This document shows positions 41,181-43,970 of a stretch of 43,970 bases of DNA, piece by piece. Location of the stretch: contig NZ_LMCY01000022.1 of the NCBI RefSeq assembly GCF_001425685.1, positions 220-44,189 on the forward strand, given 5' to 3'. Each line of letters starts with the position of its first letter. The first letter of the stretch is position 1. A program made the position numbers and the translations under genes. Source of the DNA: Massilia sp. Root335 (GTDB lineage: Bacteria > Pseudomonadota > Gammaproteobacteria > Burkholderiales > Burkholderiaceae_D). The notes beneath the pieces are model-generated. The model worked only from the letters and a program-made list of their open reading frames with translations, searched no databases and was not told the DNA's origin.

Positions 41181-43958
41181 ATGGACAACAGCAGAATCTA
41201 TAAAACCGTACTGGCGGCGCTGATCGCCGAACTGTGCGTGACCGCCTACGCCGGCGCGCAGACCACGACCGAGCCGGCGGCGCAGCCCGCGGACAGCTCG
41301 GTGCAGCAGGTCGTGGTCAGCGGCATCCGCGCGTCACTCAGCTCGTCGCTGATGACCAAGCGGCTGCAGGAAGGCGTCGTCGACGCCGTGTCGGCCGAGG
41401 ATGCCGGCAAGTTCCCGGACACGAACATCGCCGAGTCGCTGCAGCGCGTGACGGGCGTGCAGATCCAGCGCAACAACGGCGAGGGCCGCTATATCTCGGT
41501 GCGCGGCCTGGGCCCGGAATTCAATAATGTGCTGATCAACGGCCGCACCATGACGAGCGACACGGGCGGCCGCGAATTCTCGTTCGACGTGCTGTCGTCC
41601 GACCTGATCTCGAAAGCCCTGGTGTACAAGACGTCGCAGGCCTTCCTGCCGGAGGGCGGCATCGGTTCGACCGTCGACATCCAGACGGCGCGCCCGCTGT
41701 CCGGAAAGGCCGGCCAGTCGACGGTGGTCAACGTGTCGGATTCGTACGACTCGAATTCGAAGAAGAACACGCCGAACGTCAGCGCCCTGTATTCGTACGC
41801 GAACGCGGCGAAGAATTTCGGCGTGTCCGGTTCGCTGTCGTACACGGACCGCGCATCGCGGCAATATAAAGCCCTCAACGACGCCTGGAACCTGCTGGAC
41901 GTAAAGACGATCAACGGCGACCTGAATTCCAAGGGGCTGACGGCAGCGGACGTCACGACCCGTAAGCTGCTCATGCCGCAAAGCTACGGCTTCCAGAACG
42001 AAGACGAGAGCCGCAAGCGCCTCGTCGCCAACACGACGGTGCAATACAATCCGTCGTCCACCTGGAAGATCACGGCCGACGCCCTGTATTCGCGCCTGAA
42101 CCAGCGCAACAACGTGATCGCCATCAGCGACTGGATGAATCCGACCCAGCTGAACGTGAAATACGACGCGAACGGCCAGGTGACGGGTTTCGATCGTCCG
42201 GGTTCGGCCTTCGTCGCCAACAATCCGGGCCTGGCCGCGGCGGGCATCCTGACCGACGCCAATTCGAACGACATGATCGTCAAGGGTGGCGACCGCCTGT
42301 CGACCACGCTGGCCTATGGCGTGAATTCGAAGTGGACGCTGTCGCCGGACTGGAAACTGGACGCCGACCTGTCGACGTCGCGCACCGCGATCGGCTATCC
42401 CGACCTGTGGATCGTGGCCGGCATGGTGCCGAAGAACGGCGACGTGCTGACGTTCGGCTCGACCCCGACCGTGACCTTCGGCGATGGCATCGCAGACCCG
42501 TCGGCCGTGCGCGCCCACGCCGTCGGCAACAACATCGACACCAACCACGACAACCTGCACGAAGGTCGCCTGAACGCGTCCTGGACGCCGGACATGGGCG
42601 TGTTCAAGGGGCTCGACATGGGCGGCGCGTACTCGCAGCGCAAGGTCGAGCACATTTCGTGGAGCGCCGATTCGTGGAACGCCTTCTCCGGCTACCACGT
42701 GTCGCTGCCGTCGTCGCTGTTCACGGTGACGCCGCTGGGCAATCCGTTCGGCGACGGCGGTGGCGTGCCGCCGAACTTCCTGAGCTTCGACCCGTACGCC
42801 TACATGGCTTACCTGAACCAGCCGTCCCTGATTCCGCAATCGAACGACCCGGCCCATTACGCCGACAAGTCGATCTATCCGAACGGCCCGATGGCGATCG
42901 ACTACACGAAGCCGTCGCTGTGGGCCGTGCAGGAAAAGGTGGCGAACGCCTTCGTCGAATCGAAGTGGGAAGGCGACGGCTGGTCCGGCGACCTGGGCCT
43001 GCGTTACATGCACGTGAAATCGGAGTCCTCGGGCACCAGCCGCGTCCTGCTGTCGGCCGTTCAGAGCCCGAACGACACGACGTACATCCAGAACTGGGGC
43101 CCGATGCAGACGAATTCGGTCGGCAGCAGCTACAACGCCTGGCTGCCGTCCGCCAACGTCAAGTTCGACCTCACGTCCGACATGCTGCTGCGCTTCGGCG
43201 CATCGAAGACGCTGACCCGTCCGACGCTGGGCCAGATGGGTGTCAGCAATTCGTACGGCGGTCGCGTGGGTTATGTGACCAGCGGCGGCGGCAACCCCTA
43301 CCTGAAGCCGATGCGTTCGAATAACTACGACGTGTCGTACGAATGGTATCTGTCGAAGACGAACTACGTCAGCGCCGCCCTGTTCATGAAGAAGGTGTCG
43401 GACTTCCTGGAGACGACGCTGGAGGACACGAAGGTCGCGCAGTATCCGACCGAGATCGTGCACGACACCCGCATCCGCAACGGCCAGACGGGCACGATCA
43501 AGGGCGCGGAACTGGCCGGCCAGTTTGCGTTCGATAACATCCACCCGCTGCTGCAGGGCTTCGGCGTGACGGCGAACTACACCTACGTGGATGCGGAAGC
43601 GAACCGCGATACCGACTCGGGTCCGGTGACCTGCGGCTATCCGGGCCTGTCGCGCCAGTCGTACAACGCGTCGCTGTTCTTCGAAAACAGCAAGTTCCAG
43701 GCACGGGCCAGCTATAACTGGCGCAATCACTTCTCGATCGATTGCGGCGGCGGCAGCACCTTGCCGCGCAACCGCGCGGCCTACGGCCAGACGGATGCGA
43801 GCCTGCGCTACAACCTGACCGCGCAACTGTCGCTGTACCTGGACGCCATCAACCTGACGAACGCCAAGGTGCACGAGTACGCCAACAACGACAGCCAGTT
43901 CCTCACGCTGGAAAACGACGGCCGCCGCATCAACCTCGGCCTGCGGATGGCCTTCTAA
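41181..43958 (+). CDS. Second TonB-dependent outer-membrane receptor
   Basis: A 925-residue TonB-dependent receptor of the same subgroup as that at 34324. It has a signal peptide (cleavage near AYAGAQ, about residue 27), a short linker, and a TonB-box-like QQVVVSGIRAS. The plug has DAVSAEDAGKFPDTNIAESLQRVTGVQI and ISVRGLGPEFNNVLINGR, and a barrel ends in LGLRMAF with the usual terminal Phe. The start at 41181 follows AAGGGAGATAAC. It has its own control region with operator sites E and F. Sequence divergence from the first receptor suggests a different oligosaccharide of the same glycan. The window ends 12 bases after its stop, so downstream partners are unseen. Confidence 0.93.
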   Translation: MDNSRIYKTVLAALIAELCVTAYAGAQTTTEPAAQPADSSVQQVVVSGIRASLSSSLMTKRLQEGVVDAVSAEDAGKFPDTNIAESLQRVTGVQIQRNNGEGRYISVRGLGPEFNNVLINGRTMTSDTGGREFSFDVLSSDLISKALVYKTSQAFLPEGGIGSTVDIQTARPLSGKAGQSTVVNVSDSYDSNSKKNTPNVSALYSYANAAKNFGVSGSLSYTDRASRQYKALNDAWNLLDVKTINGDLNSKGLTAADVTTRKLLMPQSYGFQNEDESRKRLVANTTVQYNPSSTWKITADALYSRLNQRNNVIAISDWMNPTQLNVKYDANGQVTGFDRPGSAFVANNPGLAAAGILTDANSNDMIVKGGDRLSTTLAYGVNSKWTLSPDWKLDADLSTSRTAIGYPDLWIVAGMVPKNGDVLTFGSTPTVTFGDGIADPSAVRAHAVGNNIDTNHDNLHEGRLNASWTPDMGVFKGLDMGGAYSQRKVEHISWSADSWNAFSGYHVSLPSSLFTVTPLGNPFGDGGGVPPNFLSFDPYAYMAYLNQPSLIPQSNDPAHYADKSIYPNGPMAIDYTKPSLWAVQEKVANAFVESKWEGDGWSGDLGLRYMHVKSESSGTSRVLLSAVQSPNDTTYIQNWGPMQTNSVGSSYNAWLPSANVKFDLTSDMLLRFGASKTLTRPTLGQMGVSNSYGGRVGYVTSGGGNPYLKPMRSNNYDVSYEWYLSKTNYVSAALFMKKVSDFLETTLEDTKVAQYPTEIVHDTRIRNGQTGTIKGAELAGQFAFDNIHPLLQGFGVTANYTYVDAEANRDTDSGPVTCGYPGLSRQSYNASLFFENSKFQARASYNWRNHFSIDCGGGSTLPRNRAAYGQTDASLRYNLTAQLSLYLDAINLTNAKVHEYANNDSQFLTLENDGRRINLGLRMAF

Positions 43959-43970
43959 GGCTGGCGGGGG

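Noticed and set aside
41334..43874. An 846-residue minus-strand frame under the second receptor
   Set aside because: Same kind of shadow; the plus-strand receptor has full domain evidence.

Overview
The window is GC-rich and densely coded. It carries TonB-dependent receptors without SusD partners, MFS sugar permeases, LacI, GntR, LysR and MocR regulators, and altronate-dehydratase-family sugar-acid enzymes. Together these suggest a carbohydrate-degrading betaproteobacterium, most like the Oxalobacteraceae (Massilia/Duganella/Herbaspirillum type). The taxon is inferred from gene content only. No rRNA, tRNA or CRISPR array was seen.

Layout. (1) 1-213: a cluster of perfect short hairpins, REP-like. 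(2) 214-8997: assorted genes. These are an alpha/beta hydrolase divergent from a LysR regulator with two abutting palindromes between them, a frameshifted periplasmic binding protein, an unknown secreted cysteine-containing protein, an MFS exporter divergent from a second LysR regulator, and a large beta-propeller diguanylate cyclase. (3) 9166-19221: eleven co-directional genes that form a complete non-phosphorylative L-fucose (or L-galactose/D-arabinose) pathway. They encode a mutarotase, an aldose 1-dehydrogenase, a lactonase, a two-part UxaA-family dehydratase, a 2-keto-3-deoxy acid dehydrogenase (SDR), a diketo-acid hydrolase (FAH family), an FMN L-lactate dehydrogenase, a FucP permease, an extra zinc alcohol dehydrogenase, and a GntR regulator with two winged-helix domains. 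An identical 15-bp box lies in front of the first gene and in front of the zinc dehydrogenase. (4) 19226-19747: an IS1595-type transposase remnant. (5) 19877-25000: a four-gene ABC exporter operon (ATPase, tandem-duplicated HlyD protein, HlyD lipoprotein, MacB/FtsX permease), each pair overlapping by ATGA. (6) 25062-27053: a MocR regulator divergent from an AhpD/carboxymuconolactone-decarboxylase-like gene. (7) 27141-43958: a polysaccharide-utilisation locus. It holds two LacI paralogues, a heparinase II/III-type protein, a GH105-type hydrolase, a GPH-type MFS permease, two TonB-dependent receptors, a GH35 beta-galactosidase with a C-terminal F5/8-like domain, and a DUF2264 protein.

How they work together (inference). 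A variant of the palindrome GGTAACGTTGTC stands upstream of the first LacI gene, the heparinase-type gene, the divergent LacI/receptor pair and the second receptor. This suggests one LacI-controlled regulon for import and breakdown of a galactose- and uronate-containing glycan. An arabinogalactan-like or fucose-bearing exopolysaccharide is a candidate. Released L-fucose could then be oxidised to pyruvate and L-lactate by the cluster 8 kb upstream. The best novelty candidates are the SusD-less glycan locus and its operators, the two-wHTH GntR regulator with its shared box, and the exporter with two adaptor genes.
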